The notes below the pieces were generated by a model. That model saw nothing but the letters and a program-made list of their open reading frames with translations, was not told the DNA's origin and ran no database searches. Positions 33,454-45,610 of a stretch of DNA of 64,000 nt are shown piece by piece. The DNA comes from Rhipidocladum racemiflorum (Eukaryota > Streptophyta > Magnoliopsida > Poales > Poaceae), in contig CM070577.1 in NCBI GenBank assembly GCA_036346355.1, positions 16,925,666 to 16,989,665 on the forward strand. Reading direction: 5' to 3'. The translations under genes and the position numbers were made by a program. How positions within the stretch are numbered: position 1 is the stretch's first letter; each line of letters starts with the position of its first letter.

Positions 33454-33681
33454 GAGTTTTGTTTTTTATTTTGATTCTGGATTATAGTCTCAAAAGTTGA
33501 ATAAAAAATAAACAGTTTGATTTTAGGAATCGATTTTCATAATCCAACCCACCCATATATACTATAATCTACAATCCACTTCATATATGTTTTTAGATTC
33601 TAGCTTTTGGAGAATCAGCTTCTCTACAACTACAATCCAGAATCAGCTTTTAGAGAATTCAAAATAAAAATAAACAGGCCC
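33454..33681. mobile_element. Tourist-like (PIF/Harbinger) MITE
   Basis: The left end GAGTTTTGTTTTTTATTTTG and the inverted right end GGGCCTGTTTATTTTTATTTTG are alike. TAA on each side (33451-33453, 33682-33684) is the usual 3-bp duplication. Confidence 0.6.
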
Positions 33682-33903
33682 TAAGTACACATGGTCTACT
33701 AACAATTTGACACAAGTTAGAAGTCTTAGCTGATTTTACGTTTGAACAAGTTCAGGTGTTACAAACCCACGCTGGCATTTGGTAGTGAAGAAGTGACTCT
33801 GTGACACCACGGAGTGTCGTAACCTTATAAAAAGTGAATGTTGAGCTCAAAAACATTATGAAATGTGGAATTAAGGTTAAAACCATAGGGTATGGAGGTT
33901 AAT

Positions 33904-34900
33904 TGTAACACCCCGGCATTTAATATGCCTGAATGCTACCAAACATAAGCTAAACAACATCTAAATACCACATTTAACATAAAATTCCAGCAAAGGTGCA
34001 TAGGCTAAAAACCGAGATTTCGGCAGCATCTCCTTTGTTTTAACATGAATTAACACAATATCAATATCATGGCAAGATATGTCATAGCACACGACAACAT
34101 AAATGGATATATCATCAAATTACGCCAATAAAAGCATGCTCAACCACTTCATAAGCTATAACCAAGCAAATAAGGAATCACAAGCATGCTAAATTAAACC
34201 CTACATTAAGCTTATGGCACAACTCTTAATATCATGTCTCCAAGTGATTAATTATGGACTATGATGATGGAGCTACGTGTAGAAGTGTAGCTAGACCCTT
34301 TTTTCCCGCATGCCGATCTCAAAGTACCTAAAAACAACATAAAACACAAGCGTGAGTTCGAAAACTCAGCAAGCATATTGTAATGGACAACAAGATCATT
34401 TACAAGACAATAATACCTTACATCACATATAACATCTCATACTTGAGCACATAACAACATCATCATCATTAAATATGTATTGCAATGCAATGCAATGTTA
34501 TGCTCATATCTCCTTGGAAACTCAAACCGGTATGGTTGAGTACATACCCGTCGGTGTGCACCCTTTTCCCCCTTCCATCCCGAAGATGGAGGGTGCCTAC
34601 TCCTCGCTTCCATTCACCACGTGGATGGAATCACGATGTAGGTCTTACGCAATGGCGTTCCGGACTAGTCATAACTTTCTCACCGACCTTGCCGGACTAG
34701 TTATGACTTTCTCACCGCCCTCGCCCTATCTCATGACATGCATGCAACTATGCCAATTATCATATCTCATTTGTACATAAACATATGGCATCATGTCATA
34801 GTACACATAAACACATGGCATCGAATCATGATAAGTATAGACACATAGCATCATATCATGATAATCATACTCAATATATCATTGGAAAACTCAGCAAGCA
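33904..34900 (-). repeat. Inverted copy of the LTR 3' portion forming the left terminus
   Basis: It starts TGTAACACCCCGGCATTTAA, the exact reverse of the LTR 3' end. It matches the reverse complement of about 55106-56096. Its first 600 bases pair with 34898-35498, giving a potential hairpin with 600-bp arms and a loop of about 400 bases. Confidence 0.93.
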
Positions 34901-35498
34901 TAACATTGCATTGCATTGCATTGCAATACATATTTAATGATGATGATGTTGTTATGTGCTCAAGTATGAGATGTTATATGTGATGTAAGGTATTATTGTC
35001 TTGTAAATGATCTTGTTGTCCATTACAATATGCTTGCTGAGTTTTCGAACTCACGCTTGTGTTTTATGTTGTTTTTAGGTACTTTGAGACCGGCATGCGG
35101 GAAAAAGGGGTCTAGCTACACTTCTACACGTAGCTCCACCATCATAGTCCATAATTAATCACTTGGAGACATGATATTAAGAGTTGTGCCATAAGCTTAA
35201 TGTAGGGTTTAATTTAGCATGCTTGTGATTCCTTATTTGCTTGGTTATAGCTTATGAAGTGGTTGAGCATGCTTTTATTGGCGTAATTTGATGATATATC
35301 CATTTATGTTGTCGTGTGCTATGACATATCTTGCCATGATATTGATATTGTGTTAATTCATGTTAAAACAAAGGAGATGTCGAAATCTCGGTTTTTAGCC
35401 TATGCACCTTTGCTGGAATTTTATGTTAAATGTGGTATTTAGATGTTGTTTAGCTTATGTTTGGTAGCATTCAGGCATATTAAATGCCTGGTGTTACA
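34898..35498 (+). repeat. Direct LTR 3' portion adjoining the primer-binding site
   Basis: It matches about 55502-56096 of the 3' LTR in direct orientation and ends GGTGTTACA at 35498. The junction with the inverted copy falls in a short shared AGCAAGCAT/GAGCAT sequence. Confidence 0.93.
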
Positions 35499-35500
35499 AT

Positions 35501-35512
35501 TGGTATCAGAGC
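35501..35512 (+). other. Primer-binding site (initiator tRNA-Met)
   Basis: TGGTATCAGAGC lies two bases after the LTR end and is the standard complement of the plant initiator tRNA-Met 3' end used by many LTR retrotransposons. Confidence 0.93.
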
Positions 35513-38500
35513 GGGCTGTAGGTCCTTGGAATGTGAATTTTTAGTGTCATGCTATAGGGAAAAACTAAAATATGATGTGGAATAACTTAGAAACATGGCT
35601 TAGGTCTTAACTAAAATTTTGTTATAGGATAGCAACATTAAAACTTGCAAAAGTGGTATAACTAATCTAAAATTTGACACACAATGGATGCACAGTAGGA
35701 AAGGGTATGGGTATTGTTTCTTTATGCTTAAATGTTGTATTTAAGCTATGATGTTGAATGCTTCCTTTGATAAAGCATGTTGCTATGTCTATGAGATAAA
35801 TGACTGAATTGCTCTTGTTGTTGTGATAGAGTGGAATTGTGGTACTCAAGGGTTTCTGGTCACCTCTTTTTGTTCATAGTAAGGGCGAGGTTTGACGGTA
35901 TGGCGGTTAAGCGCCATCACCGAAGAACTATTAACCCCTGTAGGAGAAGAGTGCTTACCCTCTCTGTTGTAGATCGGGTAGTTGACTGGAGTCAAATAGA
36001 AGAGTTTGGTGGTGGATTCCTTCAGACGTTCTTTGCCGCTTACGACGGCCGATTTTCGTTGCTTTTCTTGGCTTTAGTTGATTTGAATCAAATGAAAAAT
36101 GTTGGGTTTATGCGGATCGTTCCATATGCGGTGTGTGGTTTTGTCTTCCTTGGTTGAAGACGAAGAAGAGGAGTCTAGTGTTGCGCTTCTTTTGGGCGCC
36201 TTTCCAGTTTTAATGATTAGTTTGTTGATGGCTTTATGGGGAAGAAGCATTCAAATTTATCCCTGTGTTTGTCTTTCTCCGAGGTTAACGGAGTTATTGC
36301 GGAGTTATGCCGCACTGGCCGAGCTGAAGTTACGTGTCTTTGTAGAAGTAAGTGGTGTTTGATTCGTTATTTTTCTTTTTTAAGAAAATAATCTTTGAAG
36401 AACCCTTCCTATTTTGTGAAAGTTTGGATTTAGGGTTTATTTGCAAAGGTATATTTTTTCGATTGGTTCCCTCCAAAGAGGAGTCTTTGAGATTTAAAAA
36501 GTGTTTTGGAGAATTCCTTTGCATGACCAAGTTTGGGTTTGTCTCATCGCAACTTTGAGAGTCAAATTTTCCTTATGAACTTGGGATAGTTTTAAAACTA
36601 AAATGCTGTAAACAAAGTAGTCTTTTGACTGAAATCGTTTGTCCCTAGTAAGAATTGATGTTTAGCATGTTATGTAGTAGGTAACAATGTGGTTTATGGA
36701 TTGATTTGTTGCTAAGTTAAATTTTGAGTTGAATCAATTCAATGTGATTAATATCTCTAGCTTGAGAATAAATAGACTACTAGTGTTGCAGTTTACTCTT
36801 AGCGAGAATGATTAAATGTGTTAATGTACATGCTTAGAATTTGTTGCCTTGCTTTAAAAAGTGCTTATGATCCTTGTTAATGTTAAAAGTTTAAACTTTG
36901 ATGGATAGTTAAAACATTAAGATGATGTAGGCTGCTGTTATTGTAAAAGAAACTTTGCTGGTTGTTAAAGATGTTCTAATCTAATGGATTAATAGAGAAA
37001 TTTAATCGTGTTGACTAGTGACTTTAATTTGGATGTTGATTAGAGTTGCTATTTATGTTGTTGCAAACTACTAGTATCTTTGGAAGTATGCAGTTGTGTC
37101 GCTACAATGCTAGTATTGATATCAATGGAGAAGACATAAGACTTATTGTTAATGATGTTGTTAATGGTAGTGTTAATGCTAATATTCAGTCTATTTTAAA
37201 TAGTGGGGGTATGTTGTGTGGTGGTAATTTTGTTATCACCTATGTATAGGGTAGCTAAAAGTAATGTTGTTGGTTGATGATTATGCCCATTTGTTGTTAT
37301 TGATGACTAAGTAGTTGTGGTAACTGTTTAGATTATTCGTTGGAAAACCATGGTTAAAATAGAGGAAAATTTTAACATGTTGCGATGGAGTGAGCCTTGG
37401 ATAATTAACATGATGTACAATTTCATCCTTAATGAATGTATGCCTTGGAATCCTAGTTATGAACTTTGTCTTGTAGAGATAATATTTACATGTTGAAGTC
37501 GTTGTTTAACTGAATAAGGTTCGGTTGTCGAGACGTGAATATATAGGTGGCATGAAATTTATATGCTGATCTTGCTGAAAGATTTATTGAAATACCATGT
37601 TTCCAACTTGGAATAAGATGTATTATGATTCGGTGACCCGTGAGGGTCATGTCAATATAGTTTTGGTTGGGAGCCTTTTTCGATAAGCTCCTTAAACCCT
37701 AATTAAAAGTGTTGGGATTGGTAACTAGAGGAAGAATTTGTTGTGAAGTTTCGATTTATTTGTGTTGGGGCTTCTCAGAAGTAGATAGTAATTATTGAAG
37801 TTTTTTTAATGGAAAGCGTAGTGGAGTACTAGAGATGGTTCTAATAATGCTGAGCGTGTGTTTAAAAGCTATCGGACTGGTTTGGTTGCTTGCCATTTTG
37901 GTTGAAGGGTTTTCGGTCAAGGTGTTCCTTATCTTTGTGTTTGAGTTTCCCTAAAAATCGTAGAAATTGGTGCAAATATTTGGTTTTGGCTAACTTGTTT
38001 AGTTTGTGCTATGAGTTTCCCTTTCTCTTTGAGAAAGTTTGTGGCGGTTGTGTGTGCAGATGCTTGACTTTGGAGTCGATGTTCTTTTCCAAAATGTTGA
38101 TTTCGGTTAAAATGCGAGGTTTTGCAAGTTTAGCTTTCAAGTAATGGAGGGTTCTGTTATGACGTGGTCTTTTCCTGCTAACGGTTTGCAGTCATGGTCT
38201 ATATGAATTTACGCAACCTTCGATGTTAATGGTGTTTCAATTCTTTGATACCTAATAAGTCGTTTGGTGAATGACTAATCGATCTTGCTGTTCCATGATG
38301 AATGAATGGTGGAAAGGAAAACATGTCAACGTTTATCGATGTTTAATGATGAAGGAGTCGTTGAGCCAGGTCGGTGAGAAAGTCATATATGGATACATGA
38401 CTAATCCGAGTGCTCTTGAAAAGTTTGCATTCATGTTATGAATCGAGATGTCCATTTCTTTCTAGTATGAAAAGAAAGAATAAAGAATTTCTGGTATGTT

Positions 38501-38715
38501 GGTTGTGATGAAGGGGATTTGTGTTTCCTTTGCATCTTGGTTTAGAAAGTTAAACTGAATGCTCTTTGGTTGTTGTCGAATCTTTTCCAAAGTGATTGTA
38601 GTGCATTGGATTCAAGGTTAAGCATGGGGACCAATTGGGTTCATGGTTTGTGGTTGAGTTTATCCAATCGTTGTGTCCTTGTTTTAGTCCTTGGGTGGAA
38701 AGCTTGAGGGCGAGA
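35513..38715 (+). mobile_element. Interior of the nested non-autonomous element, left part
   Basis: This is moderately AT-rich DNA with no recognisable protein domain in any frame. Short open frames (for example 35831-36157) show no retroelement motif. It carries the left TSD copy of the inner insertion at 38716-38720. Confidence 0.7.
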
Positions 38716-38720
38716 CCCGC

Positions 38721-39612
38721 TGACGAGTACCCATGCCATGGGTACCCCCATCAGCCCGGAAGCACGAACGGGCTGACCTATCACGGCGGAGGCCCAACAC
38801 CACCGAAAGGTACTTGGGCCGCGGGGAACGAGCCCCGACCTGTGCGGGGCCGACCCCGGACGGTCGGCGGACTCCGGTTCCGGGCGGTCGGCATGCGCCG
38901 GCCGCCTAATATTGAAGCTCAAGCTCCACCTGCACACGGGCTAGCAGGGCCCACGCCAGCGTCAGGTGGCTGCCTTGTGCAGCGTCCACGGCATCCGTCT
39001 TGGGGTAGCGGCTCCTTCAGGAGGCTGTCGGAAGAGCCACCGAAGAAGTCAAGCCTCGCCCCGCCGCTGGCACACCGCAGAGGAGTACGCCCACTCCGAG
39101 GCCAAGGCAAAGTCAAGCGCCATTAAAGCCACCGAGGCCGACAAGAGCACCACGCGACACGCCACCTGCAGACAGACTACGCAAGATCGCTCATCACAGA
39201 ACCACCAACCTCGCCTCGGGGCAGGCGAGGGGCTTGACAAGACAGGAACCAGACATCAGGACGTGCAGGCCCCTTAAATCGTAGTTTACCCAACTCCCGT
39301 GTAACCTGCCCCCTCCGTCTATATAAGGAGGGGCAGGGCCCGAGAGGGGGGGGGGGGAAAACAGTCTTCTAGGTAGCCTCAACTCCCTAGCGAAAACTTC
39401 AAGGGGATCGGACAGCCGACCGTCCGCCTCGCTTGTACACCCCTTGTCCATCTCCCAAAGATCAATACATCCACACCGCACGAACTGGAGTAGGGACATT
39501 CAGCCCGAACCAGTATACATCTTCTGACTCCCTGAGTCAACCATTCGGGGAGAGGGAGCGCGCGACCCCATCCGACCATAAATTCGTATTGCCGGTGCAC
39601 GAAACACCGACA
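38721..39612 (+). mobile_element. 5' LTR of the Tat element
   Basis: It starts TGACGAGTACCCATGCCATG and ends GTGCACGAAACACCGACA. It contains a TATA box in CTATATAAGGAGGGGCAG (near 39318-39335), a run of 12 G near 39345-39356 and the transcript start region. 892 bp against 880 bp in the 3' LTR. Confidence 0.95.
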
Positions 39613-39613
39613 G

Positions 39614-39632
39614 TTGGCGCGCCAGGTAGGGG
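39614..39632 (+). other. Primer-binding site of the Tat element
   Basis: TTGGCGCGCCAGGTAGGGG, immediately after the LTR end, has the TGGCG form typical of primer-binding sites. I do not assign the tRNA. Confidence 0.8.
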
Positions 39633-39686
39633 CTCTCGCGCGTCTTCACCGACATCCTCATCTTCGGGTTCCCATTCTCCTCCCTG

Positions 39687-41402
39687 ATGGCTTCCTCCCA
39701 CTACGATTCGCCGATGTCGAGGGGCCGATCCGCTTGGCGCCCTCGATTTCATCGTCACTACGGCGGGGAGCTTGTCTCGTCGCCGCTGCCGTCAGGACCG
39801 GACGCCCTCATAAGCCTGGATGCGATTGCGGCGTCTCGGCAACCTCGGCCTCGAGGCCCCTTACGAGCCGCGTGGCGGGCCGTCATGCTGGCCGGCTCTA
39901 CCCCCGGCAACATTGCCTACGGACTGCGGCGAGCGGCGACTCCACCCTCCACGAGCTCTCAACTCGTGGCCATGGCCGGTTACGCGCCGGCTTCCCTCCA
40001 CGACCTGCTAGCGGATTCCTCCAGCCACGGCTCCAGCTCCGATAAGGAGTACCCCCCTCGCAGGGCGTACCCCCGTGAGTGCAACATGACGGGTGCGGCG
40101 GAGCCATCCTCCACCCCCGTTACCCTCGGGACCCTCCTCCCGCGCGACGAGGCGCGGCGGGAGGAATCCCGGCGGGAAGACGACGCACAGCACCTACAAC
40201 GCTTCGCTGACCTCCAGCGACAGCGCGAGGAGTTAGAAGCTCGAAAGGCCGAGCTCGACAAGCTCCAGGCCGAACCGAGCGCCGTCGGCCACCTAACCCA
40301 CCACCCGTCTCCGCCAGCGCCGCGCGTCAGTGTATCAAGAATTGGTGAGGAAGCGAACGACCTTCCGTTCTTCCCTCACGCCAACCAAAATATTGCCGCG
40401 GCGGCAATGCTGCTCCGAGGGCTGCCTGAGCCAACGGAGCCTGAAGCCAAGGCCACCTATCAGAACCTCCGGATCGGTAGAGCGCGTCTTTGTCGTTCAA
40501 GACGCCCAAGGTTCTCGCTCCGGCGAACGAGCGCCACTTCGGGCCACTGGGCCACTCTCACAGGGTCGACGGAGCTCAGCCAAGACGGCCCCGCCCCACG
40601 AACTCCCCAGGCATCATACACCCGGTGCGCCATCGCCTGGGGACAAGTATGATCTCCGCACCACCCTCGAGGCGCCGAAGGAGAGCTACCGACGCAAAGA
40701 AGACCCTCGCAAGTCGCCGATAGCGAGCGACGCAACCATCCCGACCCAGGATTCGACGGTCCTGGGCGCTGCTCACCGCGCATCCGCAACGCCGACTTCC
40801 CTGTCGGATTCGGCTCGACCAACATAGCCAAGTACAGGGCTACCAACCCCAAGAACGGCTAGAAGACTACCGGCTCGCCTGCCGAGCAGGGGGAGCGACG
40901 GACGACTCCTTCATCATCCAGTACCTCCCCATCTACCTTGCGGACTCAGCTCGAGCTTGGCTCGAGTACCTGCCCACGGACACCATCGGCAGCTGGGCCG
41001 ACCTGATGAACCTCTTCGTCGGGAATTTCCAGGGCACGTACAAACGCCCTGGCAACTCCTAGGACCTGAAGAGCTGCAAGCAGCAGCCGGGGGAGACCCT
41101 CCGGGATTATATCCGCCGCTTCTCCCAGCAGTGCAACGAGCTCCCCGACATCCGCGACGCCGACGTCGTCGGGGCATTCATCTACGGCACCACGTGCGAG
41201 GCCCTGGTCCACAAGTTGGGCTGCGCGCCCCGACCACCAAGGAGCTCCTCGACATCGCCACCAACCACGCCTCGGCGAGGAGGCCGTGGGGGCCATCTTC
41301 GAAAGGAAGACGGCCCACAAGACAGCCGACCTCGGGCCGGCGCCCCCTCGACCATACGACAAAAGGAAGCGGAAGGGGAAACAGGTCGCGAAGGCCGAAT
41401 AG
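39687..41402 (+). pseudogene. gag of the Tat element, frameshifted
   Basis: The first open segment (ATG 39687 to 40652) has a Ser/Arg-rich N-terminus and a glutamate/arginine coiled coil (RFADLQRQREELEARKAELD). After frameshifts near 40480-40850, the capsid core appears at about 40900-41400: YLADSARAWLEYLPTDTIGS, WADLMNLFVGNFQGTYKRPG, then TAG at 41060-41062, then PGETLRDYIRRFSQQCNELP. This W..L...F...Y...GE.L..Y..RF order is the retrotransposon gag domain. No CCHC knuckle was found. Confidence 0.85.
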
Positions 41403-41678
41403 TCGCCCAGCCGACCGACCTGCCAGCGGCCAGGCTCGGCAGACGCCCGACCGATTCGAGAAGTTGATGGATAGTCCGTGCTCGAACCACGACTATCCCG
41501 TGAAACACAAGTATCGATCGCTGCGAAGTCCTGAAGCGGTTTCTCTCCGGAAACCCCACAACATCGCGGGGTAAGGGGAAGAAGCGCGACCCGGCTTCCG
41601 ACGCCGGGGCAAAGGGCGATGAGCCAGCCGACGAGTTCCCACAACTCGACGGCTGCCTCATGATCTTCGGAGGGGCGA

Positions 41679-42059
41679 GTGCAACGCCGACAAGCGGCAG
41701 TTGAAGCTTCGCCCACCGAGAGGTCCACACGGCTACCCCGCCGTGCCCACCTACCGAGGTGGTCGGAATGCCCAATCGCCGACCGAACCGACCACCCCGA
41801 CCACATCCCGCACCCGGGACGCTACCCGCTCGTCGTCGACCCCATCGTGGGGAAGAAGCGCCTGACCAAGGTGCTCATGGACGGCGGCAGCAGTCTCAAC
41901 ATCATGTATGTTGAGAACCTGGATGCCCTGGGGGTCCCTCGCTCCGCACTAAGGCCTAGCAAGGCGACCTTCCACGGCGACGCACTGTGCCAACAGCCCA
42001 CCCTTGGGCAGGTCGGCCGCCTGGTCACCTTTGGGAGCCCGGACAACTTCCGCACCTAA
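41679..42059 (+). pseudogene. aspartic protease of the Tat element
   Basis: KVLMDGGSSLNIMYVENLDA carries the D-G-G active site usual for plant Tat proteases. Open frame 41679-42059 ends in TAA shortly after GSPDNFRT; the protein continues in another frame (FDVVEFP near 42070). Confidence 0.82.
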
Positions 42060-42589
42060 AGTCTCACTTTCGATGTTGTGGAATTCCCCGTCTCCACCAC
42101 GCCATTGTGGGACTACCATTCTACGAGAAGTTCATGGCCGTCCCCAATTACACCTACCTCAAGTGAAGATGCTAGGACCGCAAGGTGTCATCACCGTGGC
42201 CACATCTTTTCAGCTCGCCTACAATCAAGAAGCGGCATTGCGAGCTGGCTCGCAGCTGCCGCTTCGCCGAGCTAGCCCAGCTCAAGTAGAAAGTCTAAGG
42301 ATACTCCCCCGAATCCAGCAAGTCGGGGCATAGCTCTTTTAAGTCCGCGGAGGAAACGAAGGAGGTCGATGTTGATCACGAAGATCTCGCCAAGACAGTG
42401 CGGATCGGGCCGCCTCACCACCAAATAGGAAGGCGCGCTGTCGACTTCCTCCAAGCAAACCGAGACGTCTTCGCTTGGAGACCCTCGGACATGCCAGGAG
42501 TCCCGAAGGAGGTCGCCGAGCACTCCTGAACATTCGACCAGGGATCCGGACCGATCGCCCGCGCTGCGCCGTTTAAACGAAGAGAAGCG

Positions 42590-43474
42590 GCGGGCCATTG
42601 GGGAAGAGATCGCCAAACTTTTGGCCGCCGGTTTTGTAAGGGAGGTGCGTCACCCCGAGTGGCTCGCCAATCCCGTCCTTGTAAAGAAAAAGTCGGGGCA
42701 ATGGAGAATGTGTGTTGACTACACGAGCCTCAACAAGGCCTGTCCGAAAGATCCATTCCCATTACCTCGCATCGACCGGTCGTGGACTCCACCGCCGGGT
42801 GCGAGTCCCTTTCTTTTGGATGCCTACTCGGGCTATCACGGATTGCGATGAAGGATACCGATCAGCACGCGCCCTCCTTCATCACCCCGTACGGCACCTA
42901 CAGTAACGTCACGATGCCTTTTGGTCTGAAAAACGCAGGCGCCACGTACCAGCGGTGTATGCAGGCATGTTTTTCAGACCAAATTGGTCGTAACATCGAG
43001 GCCTACGTCGACGACATCGTTGTCAAAACTAGGAAGACCGATGACCTCATCGCCGACCTAGAAGAGACTTTTGCGAACCTCCGACGGTTTCGCATAAAGC
43101 TCAACCCCGAGAAATGCGTCTTCGGGGTCCCCAAGGGCAAGTTGCTGGGATTCATCGTCTCCGAGCGCGGCATCGAAGCCAACCGAGATAAGATCTCCGC
43201 TATCGCAAGGATGGGGCCAATCAACGATCTGAAGGGAGTTCAAAGGCTGATGGGATGCCTCGCGGCACTAAGTCGCTTCGTATCCCGCCTCGGCGAACGC
43301 GGGATGCCACTCTACAAGCTGATGAAGAAGTCCGACCGCTTTTCCTGGACCAACGAAGCTCAGGAAGCCTTTAGTCGACTAAAGGCCTTTCTGACCTCAC
43401 CTCCGGTCCTGGTCGCCCGAGCCACGAGAGCCTTTGCTCCTCTACATCGCCGCCACGACTCAGGTCGCCGGTAG
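42590..43474 (+). pseudogene. reverse transcriptase of the Tat element
   Basis: LLAAGFVREVRHPEWLANPV, VKKKSGQWRMCVDYTSLNKA and CPKDPFPLPRID lie in the first frame. After a frameshift near 42800 the second frame gives MPFGLKNAGATYQRCM and the catalytic EAYVDDIVVKT with both aspartates, then the RT connection (LNPEKCVFGVPKGKLLGFIV). One frameshift near 42790-42850 is enough to split the domain. Otherwise the sequence is well preserved. Confidence 0.93.
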
Positions 43475-44173
43475 GCACTTGTTGTGGAGCGAGCGGAGGA
43501 AGGCCGCGTTCTCAAGGTGCAGAGGCCGGTCTACTTCGGCCGAGGTGCTCTCCAAACAAAGGTCCGATATCCCCAGATACGTGGAAATTCAGACTCGATG
43601 CTCATCACCAAGAGGAAGCTTGCCCATTACTTCGATCGACACCCCATCTCCGTGGTAACCTCCTCACCGCTCGGAGAAGTCGTCCACAACCGCGACGCTA
43701 CCGGAAGGATCGCCAAATGGGCTCTCGAGCTCAACGGCCTCGACATATCGTACGTCCCCAGGACGGCGATCAAGTCCCAGGTCTTGGCGGACTTTGTCGC
43801 CGAGTGGACCGAGGCGCAAGTCCCTGCGGCGGTCGAGGACCCGGAGTACTGGACAATGTACTTCGATGGGTCTTACACCAAGAACGGAGCCGGCGCGGGG
43901 GTCGTCATCATCTCCCCACTCGGCAACAAACTCCGGTATGCCATACGACTACTCTTCGACGCCACCAACAATGTCGCCGAGTACGAAGCCCTCGTCAATG
44001 GCCTTCGGATAGCCGCCGACCTGGGCGCACGACGGCTCAACGTTCACGGCGACTCCAAGCTGGTCGTCGACCAAGTGATGAAAGCCACCGAGCCCCGTGA
44101 CGCTCGGATGGCCGCCATCGCTGGAGGTCCGCAAGCTCGAGGAGAAGTTCAAGGGTTTCGAGCTCCATCATAG
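43475..44173 (+). pseudogene. RNase H region plus second (archaeal-type) RNase H
   Basis: The usual Ty3/gypsy RNase H is present as fragments: LAHYFDRHPISVV, then WALELNGLDISYVPR and VLADFVAEW. It is followed by a second RNase H module: MYFDGSYTKNGAGAGVVIIS, NNVAEYEALVNGLRIAADLG, VHGDSKLVVDQV. The D-G-S, E and D of this module are the expected catalytic positions. Tat elements are known for this extra archaeal-type RNase H. A frameshift near 44130 ends the frame. Confidence 0.88.
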
Positions 44174-44587
44174 CTACCGACGCTAACGGTGAAGCCGACT
44201 CCTCGCCAACCTCGCCTCGGGAAGGGGCCGGTTCCCCACAGAATCTTCGTCTCCGACCTCGTGACCCTTCAATCCGGTTGGACCCGAAGCGCCAGGCGCC
44301 GCCGACCCCCCAAAGGCGGGCGGCCCCACTGATCTTCGGCCAGATGCCCACCCGCCTGGGTCGGACTTGGGCGTCCTGAGCGTCGAAACCGACTGGAGGC
44401 AACCGATTGTCGATCGGTTGACGAACGGGTCGCTCCCCACCGATACCACCGAGGCTCGGCGCCGCGCGCGGCGGGCGAAGTCTTTCGTCCGGATCGAGGG
44501 CGCCCGATACAAGAGGAGCCCGTCCGAATCCTTCGGCGCGCCCCGACCGACCAAGGGAAGCACCTTCTGCTGGACATCCACGACGGG

Positions 44588-45610
44588 GTGTGCGGGCACC
44601 ATGCCGCGCCGCGGTCCCTGGTAGGAAAGGCCTTCCGACAAGGTTTCTACTGGCCGACCGCCGTAGCAGATGCGACCCAAATCGTCCGCACCTGCGAAGG
44701 ATGCCAATTCTTCGCCAGGCAGACGCATCTTCCTGCGCAAGCCCTGCAGACGATCCCCATCACATGGCCCTTCGCGGTTTGGGGGCTCGACCTGGTCGGA
44801 CCCTTCAGAAAGGCGCCCGGGGGCTTCACTCACTTGCTTGTCGCCATAGACAAGTTCACAAAGTGGATCGAAGCAAAGCCATTGGCAAAGATCACATCGG
44901 CGCAGGCAGCGAGTTTCTTCCGCGATATTGTCTACCGGTTCGGGGTACCCAACTCCATCATCACCGACAATGGGACGCAGTTCACGGGAAAGGAGTTCCT
45001 CGAGTTCTGCGACAACTTCAATATCCGACCGATCGGGCGGCGTGGCACACCCCGAGCCAATGGACAAAGCCGAGCGAGCCAACGGCATGATCCTCCAGGA
45101 CTCAAGCCGCGAATCTTCACCGATCAAGAAATTCGCGGGACGGTGGGCAGCCGAGCTACCACCGTGCTTTGGAGTCTGCGAACCACGCCCGACCGGTCGG
45201 CCGGGTTCACTCCTTTTTCTTGGTGTTCGGCGGAGGCTGTCCTCCCAACCGACCTGGAGTACGGCGCACCCAGGGTGCAGAACTACAACAGCGCACGGGC
45301 AATCGAGGAACAGCAAGATGACCTCGACCGACTCGACGAAGCTCGAGACGTCGCGGTCTTACGGTCGGCAAAATATCAGCAGACGCTGCGTCGCTACCAC
45401 AGCCGACGGGTCCGCGGCCATTGCTCAAGTCGGCGACTTAGTGCTGCGCCAAGTCCAATCCGCGAAGGACAGGCACAAGCTCTCCCACTCGAGGGCCCTT
45501 TCACCATCGCGGAAGTCCTCCGACCTGGCACTTTCCGCCTCAAGGACACCGAAGGAAATCTCGTGACAAACGCGTGGAACATAGAGAAGCTGAGAAAGTT
45601 CTATTCTTAG
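44588..45610 (+). pseudogene. integrase of the Tat element, about 340 aa open frame
   Basis: The zinc-binding module (CGHHAAPRSL...TCEGCQFF) precedes the catalytic core. GLDLVGPFRKAPGGFTHLLV gives the first Asp, and NSIITDNGTQFTGKEF gives the second. At the Glu position the frame slips: RRGTPRANGQSR in this frame, KAERANGMIL in the overlapping one. The C-terminus GTFRLKDTEGNLVTNAWNIE and KLRKFYS-stop is complete. Two compensating shifts around 45040-45200 and 45410 explain the odd middle part, so the enzyme is inactive as read. Confidence 0.9.

Noticed and set aside
35831..36362. Possible protein MAVKRHHRRTINPCRRR... in the nested element
   Set aside because: Short, ends within 110 codons and has no retroelement motif. 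There is nothing to distinguish it from chance.
40946..41806. 286-codon minus-strand frame in the gag region
   Set aside because: Shadow of gag in GC-rich DNA; no similarity to the real antisense gene, which is at 47329-50530.
44183..45316. 377-codon minus-strand frame
   Set aside because: It lies opposite the integrase, whose catalytic motifs are clear on the plus strand.
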